NCBI GenBank assembly: GCA_002331625.1
Contig: DCZN01000080.1
Span: 152,642 to 159,745, forward strand
DNA: 7,104 bases
Direction: 5' to 3'
From: Nitrospira sp. UBA2083
GTDB lineage: Bacteria > Nitrospirota > Nitrospiria > Nitrospirales > Nitrospiraceae
Position numbers and translations under genes: made by a program. The notes under the pieces were generated by a model. It saw only the letters and a list, made by a program, of their open reading frames with translations. It was not told the DNA's origin and made no database searches. Shown here piece after piece: positions 1-5,683 of this stretch (the stretch's first letter is position 1; each line of letters begins with the position of its first letter).

Positions 1-252
1 CGAGGTATTCTCTATCATCGGTACCAGATCGATGGTGATGGTGTGGTTCGAGAAGCCAAGATCGTGCCTCCGACCTCACAGAATCAATCTCGCATCGAAC
101 AGGACTTGCGCCAGTTCATGCCGCGCCTGTTGCACCTTCCTGATCAGGAAGTCGCGCTGGCCTGCGAGCGTGTGATCCGTTGTTACGATCCTTGCATTTC
201 CTGCGCGACGCACTTTCTGAATCTGGACATCACACGGGAAGGGGCAGCGTGA
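1..252 (+). CDS. [NiFe]-hydrogenase large subunit, C-terminal fragment (group 3b/3d type)
   Basis: The reading frame is open from base 1 and ends with TGA at 250-252, so only the last 83 residues of a large (alpha) subunit are present. This subunit carries the NiFe(CN)2CO site that oxidises or evolves H2. The fragment contains the C-terminal L2 motif DPCISCATH (D at residue 63, Cys 65 and 68, His 71). The two cysteines are known Ni/Fe ligands in this family. Twelve residues ([12 protein letters not shown]) follow the histidine, the point where maturation proteases cut, so this is the unprocessed precursor. The DPCxSCxTH wording fits cytoplasmic bidirectional group 3b/3d enzymes better than membrane-bound group 1 or 2 enzymes; the choice of 3b is inference. 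The internal GTG at 43 is not a start, because homologous sequence continues upstream. The stop overlaps the next gene by four bases. Confidence 0.9.
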   Translation, partial: RGILYHRYQIDGDGVVREAKIVPPTSQNQSRIEQDLRQFMPRLLHLPDQEVALACERVIRCYDPCISCATHFLNLDITREGAA

Positions 253-731
253 AGAACGATGACCCTCACTCCTCCGCCACTCGAATCATCGGCCTTGGCA
301 ACGGCATGCGAGGAGATGATGCGATTGGACTATTCGTGGCCCGCCGACTGCGACAGGAAACTGATGACCGCGTTCAGGTGATCGAGGCGGAGATGGCGGG
401 GGTTGATCTTGTGAAATTGATGGAGGGTGCACGCATGGTGATCCTGATCGATGGGGCGAGAAGCGGACAAGCTCCGGGCACGATCCATCGCCTTGATGCC
501 TCAGCCGGTCCGATCGGCTGCCAGATGTTTCCGCGATCCAGCCATGCGCTCGGTACGGTGGATGCGCTGGAGCTGGCCCGCACAATGGGTACTCTTCCGG
601 CCACCGTCATCGTCTACGGTATTGAAGTGGGGAACACCGAAGCAGGCCAACCGTTGTCGCCTCTCGTGGTCAAGGCATTGGACCAGGTCGTGGACAGGAT
701 TGTCCAAGACTGTGAGGCCGGATGTGCATGA
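249..731 (+). CDS. Hydrogenase maturation endopeptidase (HycI/HybD/HoxW family)
   Basis: This 160-aa protein is of normal length for the nickel-dependent endopeptidases that clip the C-terminal peptide off the large subunit once the active site is complete. The N-terminal [13 protein letters not shown] (residues 15-27) is the family signature. Asp24 sits where HybD has its nickel-binding Glu16. Asp68 (in ILIDGA) and His99 (in SSHALG) match the other two nickel ligands, Asp62 and His93. GTG at 249 is chosen as start because it overlaps the upstream TGA (GTGA) and follows a purine-rich GGAAGGGG at 238-245. A longer in-frame start at 180 would add 23 residues that lack family character and read through the large-subunit gene. 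The substrate is probably the protein encoded just upstream, whose extension follows DPCISCATH. Confidence 0.93.
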   Translation: MKNDDPHSSATRIIGLGNGMRGDDAIGLFVARRLRQETDDRVQVIEAEMAGVDLVKLMEGARMVILIDGARSGQAPGTIHRLDASAGPIGCQMFPRSSHALGTVDALELARTMGTLPATVIVYGIEVGNTEAGQPLSPLVVKALDQVVDRIVQDCEAGCA

Positions 732-1077
732 ACTCCACCTCATGAAGCAAGTTGTCAAAACTGTAGAGGACGAATTGCACAAAACAGAAGGCCTAAGGCT
801 TTCCGTCGTGCGACTGAAAATCAGCGCGGGCTCGCATCTGCTGACTCATGATCAGGCCACACTCCAAGCCACATTCCAATTGGCCACCCGAGGTACGAGG
901 GTTGAAGGTGCGAGGTTAGAGGTCATCCCTGTTTCCGCTGATGCTTGGTGCCCCCGATGCCAGCGAGATGTTTCCGTCACACCAGCGCATGAGGGCTGTT
1001 CCGTATGCGGAGAACCGGTGATAGCTGGGTCAACAGAGTCGGAAGTGGTGCTCCATGAATTGGTGGTACAGGAATGA
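724..1077 (+). CDS. hypA: Hydrogenase nickel-insertion accessory protein HypA
   Basis: HypA is the nickel metallochaperone that, with the GTPase HypB, loads nickel into the hydrogenase large subunit after the Fe(CN)2CO unit is in place. Starting at GTG 724 gives 117 residues, the usual family length, and an N-terminus Met-His-Glu-Leu. His2 and Glu3 are the conserved nickel-binding pair, which decides the start. ATG at 742 would lose both. The zinc site is visible as CPRC (Cys76, Cys79) and CSVC (Cys92, Cys95). The C-terminal VVLHELVVQE is also typical. The gene overlaps the protease stop by 8 bases and hypF by 4 bases (ATGA), which suggests coupled translation. The Shine-Dalgarno sequence is weak, fitting re-initiation. 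HypB is not in the window. Confidence 0.94.
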   Translation: MHELHLMKQVVKTVEDELHKTEGLRLSVVRLKISAGSHLLTHDQATLQATFQLATRGTRVEGARLEVIPVSADAWCPRCQRDVSVTPAHEGCSVCGEPVIAGSTESEVVLHELVVQE

Positions 1078-3452
1078 GAAAAGCGCTTGCTCATCGCGTG
1101 CAGATTGAGGTGGAAGGAACAGTGCAAGGTGTGGGATTCCGCCCATTTGTTTATCGTCTTGCGCGTGAGCTGGAGCTGGCAGGATGGGTACGGAACACAA
1201 GGAACGGGGTATTGATCGAAACAGAGGGGAGTCTGGAAGACGTCGAAATATTTCTCCGTCGGCTGAAGGCTGACGCACCGGCCTCGGCTTCCATTGAGGC
1301 GATAAGCACCAGCCTCACTCCAGCACGTGGCGACGTGAGCTTTGCAATCGTCACGAGTGCCGAAACAGGTGAACGAACCCTGGTCACTCCACCGGACCTT
1401 GCGACGTGCCAAGATTGCCGTCGCGAGCTCGCCGATCCGCAGGATCGTCACTTTCGGTATCCCTTCCTCACCTGCACGCAATGTGGCCCGCGCTATAGCC
1501 TGCTCACGGCGATTCCGTATCAGCGGTCCAATACGACGATGGCCGAGTTCGGACTCTGTTCTGCCTGTCGCGCTGAATATGAATCCGAGGACGATCGTCG
1601 CTTTCATGCGGAGCCAATTGCCTGTGTGAGCTGTGGTCCCCGTCTGTATTTGTGGGATGAACAGGGTTGCGAAACCGCGACCGGCGAGGAGGCCTTACAG
1701 CAGGCAGCAGCACTGCTCCAGCAAGGACTCATTGTTGCGGTGAAAGGACTGGGTGGGTTTCAACTCTGGGTTGATGCAAGATCTCAACGAGCGGTTCGGC
1801 GTTTACGTGATCGGAAGCACAGACCCGAGAAACCCTTCGCCGTGCTGTTTCCCTCTCTTGAAGCGGCCAGAGACTATTGCCTGTTGTCTCCAGATGAGGA
1901 GACGTTGCTCTGTTCGCCCCAAGCGCCGATCATTCTGGTGCACAAGCGGAGAGATGCAGCCCTTGCCGAAGCCGTGGCACCGCGGAATCCCTATCTCGGC
2001 GTGATGCTGCCGGCCACGCCGCTCCATCATCTCTTGATGGCGTCGCTGCAGCATCCCATGGTCGCGACGAGCGGCAACCGATCTGAAGAACCGATCGTGA
2101 TCAACGAACACGAGGCACTGGTTCGACTGAAGGGTATTGCCGATGCATTCCTTGTGCATGATAGGCCGATTTCGAGGCCGGTCGATGATTCAGTGGTGTT
2201 GGTCATTCCTGACAGAGCCTATGTGGATGGCAAGGCGCAAAGGGAAAAACCCAAGGCCGACGCGATGATCCTTCGGAGGGCGCGTGGCTATGTCCCGCAG
2301 TCGATCCGCTGGAGAGACGACTCGTCAGATGGAAAGGGGCAAAACCCGATTCTCGCCGTGGGTGGACATCTCAAGAACACGGTTGCTCTTCTGACAGGCA
2401 ATCGCGTCGTGCTCAGCCAACACCTCGGTGATCTGTTGACCCTCGAAGGAGACAAGGCCTTCCGCCAAGCCATTGACGATCTCCAGCGATTGCTTCAGGT
2501 CACACCACGGGTCATCGCCTGTGATCTCCACCCTGATTATCGTTCGACTAGCTTCGCACGAGAACTGGCCGAGAGCCTGTCTGTTCCGTTGGTTCCGGTG
2601 CAGCATCACCATGCACATGTGGCGTCCTGCATGGCGGAACACAAACTCGACGGCGAGGTGTTGGGTATTGCCTGGGACGGGGCTGGTTATGGAGGGGATG
2701 GCCAGGTATGGGGTGGAGAATTTCTGATCGCGAGTTACCGACAGTTCAGCCGGTTTGCACATCTCCGGCCCTTTCGCTTGCCGGGCGGTGAAGCGGCAAT
2801 GCGAGATCCAAACCGATCTGCTGCAGCGGTGCTGTGGGAGCTCATGGGAGAGCAGATGCTGGATCACGAGCTTCCATCTTGGAACGTGACGGGAAATCAG
2901 CGTGCGCAGTTATCAACGTTACTTCGATCCGGCATCGCATCACCCTGGACGACAAGTATGGGGCGACTGTTCGACGCGGTCGCGTCACTCACAGGGTTAT
3001 GTTCACAGGCTTCATTCGAAGGGCAGGCCGCGATAGCAGTTCAGTTTGCTGCAGAACGAGAATGGGAGACAAGTGGAGCAAGGAGAGAAGGCTATCCAAT
3101 CGATCTGGTGCCGAGCGAGAGTTCCGGTACCGAGTGGATGGCCAATTGGCGGCCCCTGATACAGACCATACTGGATGATCTTCGCAGAGGCGTGAGTCCT
3201 GAAGAGATTGCGACCCGGTTTCATGTGAGCCTTGCCGCGGCGACTGTGCGTGTCGCCCGAGCAGCCGGCCTACCTCGTGTTGTACTGACGGGCGGTTGTT
3301 TTCAGAATCGGCTGCTCTTGTCGCTAGTCCGGCGACAATTGGAAGAGGCCGGATTCGCGGTCTATAGTCACAGGCTGGTTCCGCCCAATGATGGGGGGCT
3401 TTCACTCGGGCAAGCAGTAGTGGCGGCGTGCAGCGTATCTCGTGAAGCGTGA
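1074..3452 (+). CDS. hypF: Carbamoyltransferase HypF (cyanide-ligand synthesis)
   Basis: HypF uses carbamoyl phosphate and ATP to make carbamoyl-AMP and carbamoylate the C-terminal cysteine of HypE, the source of the two cyanide ligands. At 792 aa it has the full architecture. The acylphosphatase-like domain carries GTVQGVGFRPFVYR (residues 15-28). Two Cx2C-x18-Cx2C zinc fingers use Cys112/115/134/137 and Cys162/165/184/187. A YrdC/Sua5-like domain covers roughly 203-400, with KGLGGFQLW at 224-232 and TSGNRSEEP at 332-340. A Kae1/TobZ-like domain follows from about 425 to the end, with the metal-binding QHHHAH at 510-515 and DGAGYGGDGQVWGGE at 535-549. It is slightly longer than most homologues, and no key residue appears to be missing. 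The ATG overlaps the hypA stop (ATGA). The last codons, including the stop, run into a repeated 7-mer (CGTGAAG twice, 3441-3454). Confidence 0.97.
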   Translation: MRKALAHRVQIEVEGTVQGVGFRPFVYRLARELELAGWVRNTRNGVLIETEGSLEDVEIFLRRLKADAPASASIEAISTSLTPARGDVSFAIVTSAETGERTLVTPPDLATCQDCRRELADPQDRHFRYPFLTCTQCGPRYSLLTAIPYQRSNTTMAEFGLCSACRAEYESEDDRRFHAEPIACVSCGPRLYLWDEQGCETATGEEALQQAAALLQQGLIVAVKGLGGFQLWVDARSQRAVRRLRDRKHRPEKPFAVLFPSLEAARDYCLLSPDEETLLCSPQAPIILVHKRRDAALAEAVAPRNPYLGVMLPATPLHHLLMASLQHPMVATSGNRSEEPIVINEHEALVRLKGIADAFLVHDRPISRPVDDSVVLVIPDRAYVDGKAQREKPKADAMILRRARGYVPQSIRWRDDSSDGKGQNPILAVGGHLKNTVALLTGNRVVLSQHLGDLLTLEGDKAFRQAIDDLQRLLQVTPRVIACDLHPDYRSTSFARELAESLSVPLVPVQHHHAHVASCMAEHKLDGEVLGIAWDGAGYGGDGQVWGGEFLIASYRQFSRFAHLRPFRLPGGEAAMRDPNRSAAAVLWELMGEQMLDHELPSWNVTGNQRAQLSTLLRSGIASPWTTSMGRLFDAVASLTGLCSQASFEGQAAIAVQFAAEREWETSGARREGYPIDLVPSESSGTEWMANWRPLIQTILDDLRRGVSPEEIATRFHVSLAAATVRVARAAGLPRVVLTGGCFQNRLLLSLVRRQLEEAGFAVYSHRLVPPNDGGLSLGQAVVAACSVSREA

Positions 3453-3550
3453 AGCGCGGGAACGGTTTCAGATTGAAAGTTTCATGTTTCACGTTGTGGA
3501 GATGGAGGCCAGAAACCATGAACCATGAAACTTGGAACTTGAAACTTGAA
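3441..3550. repeat. 7-base repeat tract with imperfect inverted repeat in the hypF-hypC spacer
   Basis: The only sizeable gap in the hyp cluster is built from short repeats. CGTGAAG occurs twice in tandem (3441-3454) across the hypF stop codon. ACCATGA occurs twice (3515-3528). ACTTGGA, ACTTGAA, ACTTGAA follow as three contiguous heptamers (3530-3550). In addition, AAGTTTCATGTTTCA (3477-3491) pairs with TGAACCATGAAACTT (3519-3533) at 14 of 15 positions around a 27-base loop, so the transcript could form a hairpin. The tract resembles slippage-derived intergenic heptamer repeats. There is no U-run after the hairpin, so it is not a classical terminator. Whether it modulates hypC expression or is inert is unknown. 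Confidence 0.75.
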
Positions 3551-3564
3551 CATGAGGTGAGTCG

Positions 3565-3813
3565 ATGTGTCTTGCAGTTCCCGGACAGGTCTTGAAGATT
3601 GAGGATGACCAACTCCGTACCGCAACCGTGTCGTTCGGCGGCGTGACAAAATCCGTCTCGTTGGCACTGGTGCCCGAAGCAGGAATAGGCGACTACGTCA
3701 TCGTCCACGTCGGCTTTGCCATCAGCAAACTGGATGAAGAGGCAGCACGCCGAACGTTACAGACGTACGCTGATATGGCGGCTTCGGTATCACCAAATCC
3801 GCCTGAGGGTTAG
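3565..3813 (+). CDS. hypC: Hydrogenase assembly chaperone HypC
   Basis: HypC is a small chaperone that with HypD carries the Fe(CN)2CO group and delivers it to the large-subunit precursor. The 82-aa product begins MCLAVPGQV. Cys2 is the essential residue exposed after Met removal. The family segment GDYVIVHVGFAISKLDEEAA (residues 42-61) is intact, with His48 at the position of the conserved HypC histidine. The ATG at 3565 has a good ribosome-binding site, GAGGTGA, at 3554-3560. Unlike its upstream neighbours it is separated from hypF by a 112-base repeat-filled spacer, yet it is co-oriented and probably in the same operon. No hypD or hypE follows, which is unusual because hypC commonly precedes hypD. 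The partner genes must lie elsewhere. Confidence 0.96.
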   Translation: MCLAVPGQVLKIEDDQLRTATVSFGGVTKSVSLALVPEAGIGDYVIVHVGFAISKLDEEAARRTLQTYADMAASVSPNPPEG

Positions 3814-3841
3814 CTGGGCCGATTGATGGCTTAAGGTCGTA

Positions 3842-3880
3842 TCTCGTTGAAACGCCAGCAATCATGGCGGTATGCTCGGA
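3842..3880 (+). promoter_or_regulatory. Promoter-like repeated element, copy 1
   Basis: This 39-base stretch recurs almost exactly at 4823-4860. It contains a sigma70-like pair, TTGAAA (3847-3852) and TATGCT (3871-3876), with an 18-base spacer. An inverted repeat CGCCA/TGGCG (3853-3857 and 3865-3869, 7-base loop) fills the spacer and could be an operator. It lies just upstream of the antitoxin gene at 3908, so autoregulation by a DNA-binding module is plausible. Promoter activity is inferred from sequence only. Confidence 0.55.
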
Positions 3881-3907
3881 CGGTCCGCAAAATCGGAGGT
3901 GAACACA

Positions 3908-4114
3908 ATGGGCACGAAAGAGCTGTTAGACGAAGCCATGAAACTGAAACCAGAAGAACGATTCAGCTTGGTTGAAGGTCTGATAAAGAGCCTGGATGAG
4001 CCGGATAAGAAGCTCGATGAAATATGGGCTGAAGAAGCGGAAAAGAGACTCAAGGCCTATCGAGCTGGAAAGCTCCAAGGCATCCCAATGGAGGAAGTAT
4101 TTAAGGATAAATGA
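3908..4114 (+). CDS. Orphan antitoxin, putative addiction-module component (PF09720/TIGR02574 type)
   Basis: The 68-aa product has the pattern of the 'putative addiction module component' family. It starts with ELLDEAMKLKPEERFSLVEGLIKSLD (residues 5-30), has a central acidic helix with the family tryptophan (Trp40 in DEIWAEEAEKRLKAYRAGK), and ends IPMEEVFKDK. Such proteins normally neutralise a RelE/ParE-type toxin encoded immediately downstream. The start is ATG 3908, preceded by a strong GGAGGTG at 3895-3901. A longer start at 3872 is rejected because it falls in the -10 element of the upstream promoter. No RelE/ParE gene follows. The DNA behind it looks like a degraded DUF4160 gene instead, so this antitoxin is an orphan here. 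The family is recognised from sequence; activity is untested. Confidence 0.85.
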   Translation: MGTKELLDEAMKLKPEERFSLVEGLIKSLDEPDKKLDEIWAEEAEKRLKAYRAGKLQGIPMEEVFKDK

Positions 4115-4267
4115 TGGGCGTCATATTCACTCGAATAGCGACGCAAGGGGAGTGAAATCTTGCAGAAATGCGTCTTGTGCACGTAGACTTGGTTTGTCAG
4201 CTGCGGGGCATCCTCCATGTGAGGTCCAGGAGCTTCGACAGAAAAGGTGCGCAGATCAGCTGGTGAT
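4115..4267 (+). pseudogene. Degenerate DUF4160-like remnant
   Basis: No intact gene exists here, but pieces of a DUF4160-type protein can be read by switching frame. HIHSNSDARGVK is read at 4122-4157 and aligns with HVHVYSDRGEAK of the next gene. EMRL is read at 4165-4176. After a 2-base slip, ARRLGLSA (4179-4202) matches LARNFGMSA of the next gene. After another shift LRGILHV can be read. The nucleotides also match locally, for example ATAGCGAC and GGGGAG in both copies. At least three frame disruptions, including one small deletion, are needed, so the gene is dead. It sits where the antitoxin's toxin gene would be. The alignment was made by eye and is moderately convincing. Confidence 0.45.
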
Positions 4268-4280
4268 GACCGAAGGGAGC

Positions 4281-4524
4281 ATGCCTGAGTCCCACAATAT
4301 TTAGGGCAGGAGGATTTCGCTTCTACTTTTTCTCTCGCGAGGAAAACCGGATGCACGTTCACGTCTATAGCGACCGAGGGGAGGCGAAGTTTTGGCTAAG
4401 TCCGAGAATTGAGCTGGCGCGAAACTTTGGAATGTCCGCCCGTCAGCTCAAAGCTGCCCAAGCACTTATCGAGAAACATGAGAATGAAATCCACGACGCT
4501 TGGCAAGAACATTTCGGGAGTTGA
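4281..4524 (+). pseudogene. DUF4160-family gene, apparently frameshifted near its 5' end
   Basis: From 4294 to 4524 one frame encodes TIFRAGGFRFYFFSREENR, then HVHVYSDRGEAKFWL and a helical end AWQEHFGS. This is the 'FYFFSxExxxxHVHV..AKFWL' form of DUF4160. No ordinary start lies in that frame before ATG 4351, which would cut off the conserved N-terminal strand. ATGCCTGAGTCC at 4281-4292 is in another frame. Removing one C from CCC 4291-4293 gives MPESTIFRAGGFRFYFF, a normal family N-terminus. A one-base insertion (a real mutation or a sequencing error) is therefore likely. If the gene is not broken, a 57-aa product from ATG 4351 (GAGG at 4338-4341 upstream) is the alternative. The 3' end overlaps the DUF2442 gene by 47 bases. 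DUF4160 proteins often pair with DUF2442 proteins. A toxin-like role is a hypothesis. Confidence 0.6.
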
Positions 4525-4795
4525 GGTTACCAACATCTCGAAGCACGGCTTCTGGCTACTCCTGGCCGATGAAGAGTTGTTCCTACCGTTCAAGGAATTC
4601 CCCTGGTTTAAGGAGGCCTCCGTGGAAGAGTTGTTGCACGTCACCTGGCCTCAACCGCACCACCTCTATTGGCCTGATCTCGATGTGGACGTCGCAGTCG
4701 AATCCATCAGACACCCGGAGAAATTTCCCCTCGTCTCGAAAGTCTCCAGACGATCAAACCGGCCTGTCCCTCGAAGCAGGATCACGCGCGCCTGA
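4478..4795 (+). CDS. DUF2442 family protein
   Basis: The 105-aa product contains the DUF2442 signature: ISGVEVTNISKHGFWLLL followed by ELFLPFKEFPWFKEASVEEL, then HHLYWPDLDVDVAVESI with HPEKFPL. A basic, low-conservation tail (SKVSRRSNRPVPRSRITRA) extends past the usual family end and may derive from read-through into former non-coding DNA. Starts at 4478 (MRMKS) and 4484 (MKS) are equally possible; the only ribosome-binding candidate is a weak GAGAA at 4471-4475. It overlaps the upstream DUF4160 reading frame by 47 bases, so both products were probably made from one message. DUF2442 is often found next to DUF4160 and is treated as a putative antitoxin-like or DNA-binding partner. That role is inference. 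Confidence 0.8.
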   Translation: MRMKSTTLGKNISGVEVTNISKHGFWLLLADEELFLPFKEFPWFKEASVEELLHVTWPQPHHLYWPDLDVDVAVESIRHPEKFPLVSKVSRRSNRPVPRSRITRA

Positions 4796-4822
4796 CCAGC
4801 AACCACCCGCCCGACCAAGTCT

Positions 4823-4860
4823 TCTCATTGAAACGCCAGCGTTATGGAGGTATGCTCGGA
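4823..4860 (+). promoter_or_regulatory. Promoter-like repeated element, copy 2
   Basis: This is the second copy of the element at 3842-3880, identical at about 34 of 39 aligned positions with one single-base gap. TTGAAA (4828-4833) and TATGCT (4851-4856) are unchanged and the spacer is 17 bases, optimal for sigma70. In this copy the spacer edge contains the palindrome AACGC-CA-GCGTT (4832-4843), while the inverted repeat of copy 1 is partly lost (TGGAG). It lies 115 bases upstream of the second DUF4160 gene and could drive that pair. Conservation of the -35/-10 blocks with a variable spacer centre supports a regulatory reading. Confidence 0.55.
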
Positions 4861-4930
4861 ATATTCGATAGTTTGTCAGTCGAGCGGAACAGGGGCATAG
4901 TCGGCTCTCCATGTGGATCAGCCCATACCG

Positions 4931-4952
4931 TGCTAGATACTTGCTAGATACT
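4931..4952. repeat. Perfect 11-bp tandem repeat upstream of the DUF4160-DUF2442 pair
   Basis: TGCTAGATACT occurs twice without interruption (4931-4941 and 4942-4952), ending 22 bases before ATG 4975. An 11-bp period places the units on about the same face of the DNA, as expected for side-by-side binding of a regulator. The second unit runs into ACTATAGG, which has -10 character. An autoregulatory operator is a reasonable guess; a simple duplication is the alternative. Confidence 0.6.
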
Positions 4953-4974
4953 ATAGGTAACTGAGCAAGATAGT

Positions 4975-5247
4975 ATGCCAACGATTTCCATGTTTTACGG
5001 TATTCTCATTCGGATGTTCTTTCGAGATATCGAGAAACATCACATGCCACACATCCATGCCGATTACCAAGGCCAAGTGGCAGTGTACTCAATTCCCGAT
5101 GGAACGCTTTTGGCCGGTGGTCTACCCACGAATAAGCACAAATTGGTCATCGCATGGATTGAGATTCATCAAGAAGATTTGCTGGCTGACTGGGACTTGG
5201 CTGTCAACGGTAAGACACCTTTCCCAATCAAAGGACTTGATCAATGA
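4975..5247 (+). CDS. DUF4160 family protein, intact copy
   Basis: The 90-aa product is a full-length classical DUF4160 protein. It has the N-terminus MPTISMFYGILIRMFFRD, the core MPHIHADYQGQVAVYSI (residues 24-40), then GGLPTNKHKLVIAWIEIHQEDLLADW and a short proline-containing tail. The His-x-His-Ala and Trp residues are the conserved positions of the family. No strong ribosome-binding site precedes ATG 4975 (AGCAAGATAGT only). The start matches the family N-terminus MPxI, so it is kept. The stop overlaps the following DUF2442 start by four bases (ATGA), giving a two-gene unit. It is a different DUF4160 subtype from the broken copy at 4281-4524, so the two pairs are not a simple recent duplication. 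The function is not established. A toxin-antitoxin-like module is the common conjecture. Confidence 0.85.
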   Translation: MPTISMFYGILIRMFFRDIEKHHMPHIHADYQGQVAVYSIPDGTLLAGGLPTNKHKLVIAWIEIHQEDLLADWDLAVNGKTPFPIKGLDQ

Positions 5248-5501
5248 GAATTGTGGAACTCGAGGCACAAGCAAACTGGGTCCTCTCCATTGTGGCGGAT
5301 GATGGCCGGGTTGGCCGGTTTGATGTCAGCCCTTATCTACAGTACGAGGCGTTCGAGGCGCTTCGAGACGAGTCCGAATTTAAGAAGGTCATCAATGGTG
5401 GGTATTTTGTCGAATGGGATTGTGGGGCCGACTTATCAGCGGACACGATCGAGGCACGGTGGAAGGTGGTTGGAAAAGTAGCCCGGCAAACAACCGCCTA
5501 A
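5244..5501 (+). CDS. DUF2442 family protein, second copy
   Basis: The 85-aa product reads MRIVELEAQANWVLSIVADDGRVGRFDVSPYL, then ALRDESEFKKV, then the family block GGYFVEWDCGADLSADTIEARW (residues 52-73). This is the short DUF2442 form. It is only distantly similar to the PWF-containing form at 4478-4795. ATG 5244 overlaps the DUF4160 stop, with AAGGA at 5231-5235 nine bases away. The TAA stop (5499-5501) lies inside GCCTAAC (5496-5502), which matches the attC R'' consensus RYYYAAC. A stop in that position is typical of integron cassettes. Together with the upstream gene it may form a two-component toxin-antitoxin-like cassette, which is inference. Confidence 0.85.
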   Translation: MRIVELEAQANWVLSIVADDGRVGRFDVSPYLQYEAFEALRDESEFKKVINGGYFVEWDCGADLSADTIEARWKVVGKVARQTTA

Positions 5502-5555
5502 CAAATCGCTCCAGCAACTCCGCTCCCGCTCCGCTCTCCGGAGAGTTGGCTGGCC
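5496..5555 (+). other. attC-like site, left half plus hairpin (right core missing)
   Basis: GCCTAAC (5496-5502) fits R'' exactly and carries the stop codon of the upstream gene. After AAATC comes an L''-like GCTCCAGC. CCAGC (5511-5515) and AACTC (5516-5520) pair with GAGTT (5543-5547) and GCTGG (5549-5553), leaving a single unpaired G at 5548, like the extrahelical bases of attC hairpins. The inner CTCTCCGGAGAG is a perfect palindrome. The expected right core GTTRRRY is not found after GCTGGCC; GACAATT (5562-5568) is at that place instead. GTTGGCT at 5545-5551 is a weaker alternative giving a very short 56-base site. Confidence 0.5.
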
Positions 5556-5683
5556 ATGCAGGACAATTACGATCTCTGGCACGCCAAGCAGCATATGAAG
5601 CTCGGCAAAGGTTGGGAAAGTCCGACTAACAGCGGCCTAAGAGGCTTTGAGGCGGACTTGGTAAATGTCGCGGGAGGACTCGT
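5556..5683. other. Spacer with possible remnant of a lost cassette
   Basis: No convincing gene lies between the first attC-like site and the ATG at 5684. One frame ends in a plausible C-terminus, SLARQAAYEARQRLGKSD, with its TAA (5627-5629) inside GACTAAC (5624-5630), a near match to R''. This could be the tail of a deleted cassette gene. Another frame from ATG 5556 gives 46 residues of no recognisable family and no ribosome-binding site. GGGAGGA at 5672-5678 serves the next gene. Confidence 0.3.

Noticed and set aside
180..248. Upstream extension of the maturation protease to an earlier start
   Set aside because: It would reread the DPCxxC region of the large-subunit gene in another frame and adds no family sequence; GTG 249 has the overlap and ribosome-binding site.
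852..1607. 251-codon open frame on the minus strand across hypA/hypF
   Set aside because: It lies opposite two unmistakable maturation genes and shows no family resemblance; it is a shadow of their codon use.
3477..3533. Rho-independent terminator between hypF and hypC
   Set aside because: The stem is A+T-rich with a 27-base loop and has no following U-run.
2989..3708. 239-codon open frame on the minus strand across the hypF end and hypC
   Set aside because: It crosses the repeat tract and is antisense to conserved genes; its sequence is low-complexity and unrecognisable.
3872..3907. Longer antitoxin start at ATG 3872
   Set aside because: The codon is part of the TATGCT -10-like element and has no ribosome-binding site, whereas ATG 3908 has GGAGGTG at good distance.
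3842..4860. CRISPR-like repeat pair
   Set aside because: Only two copies 981 bases apart with genes between them; no regular spacers.
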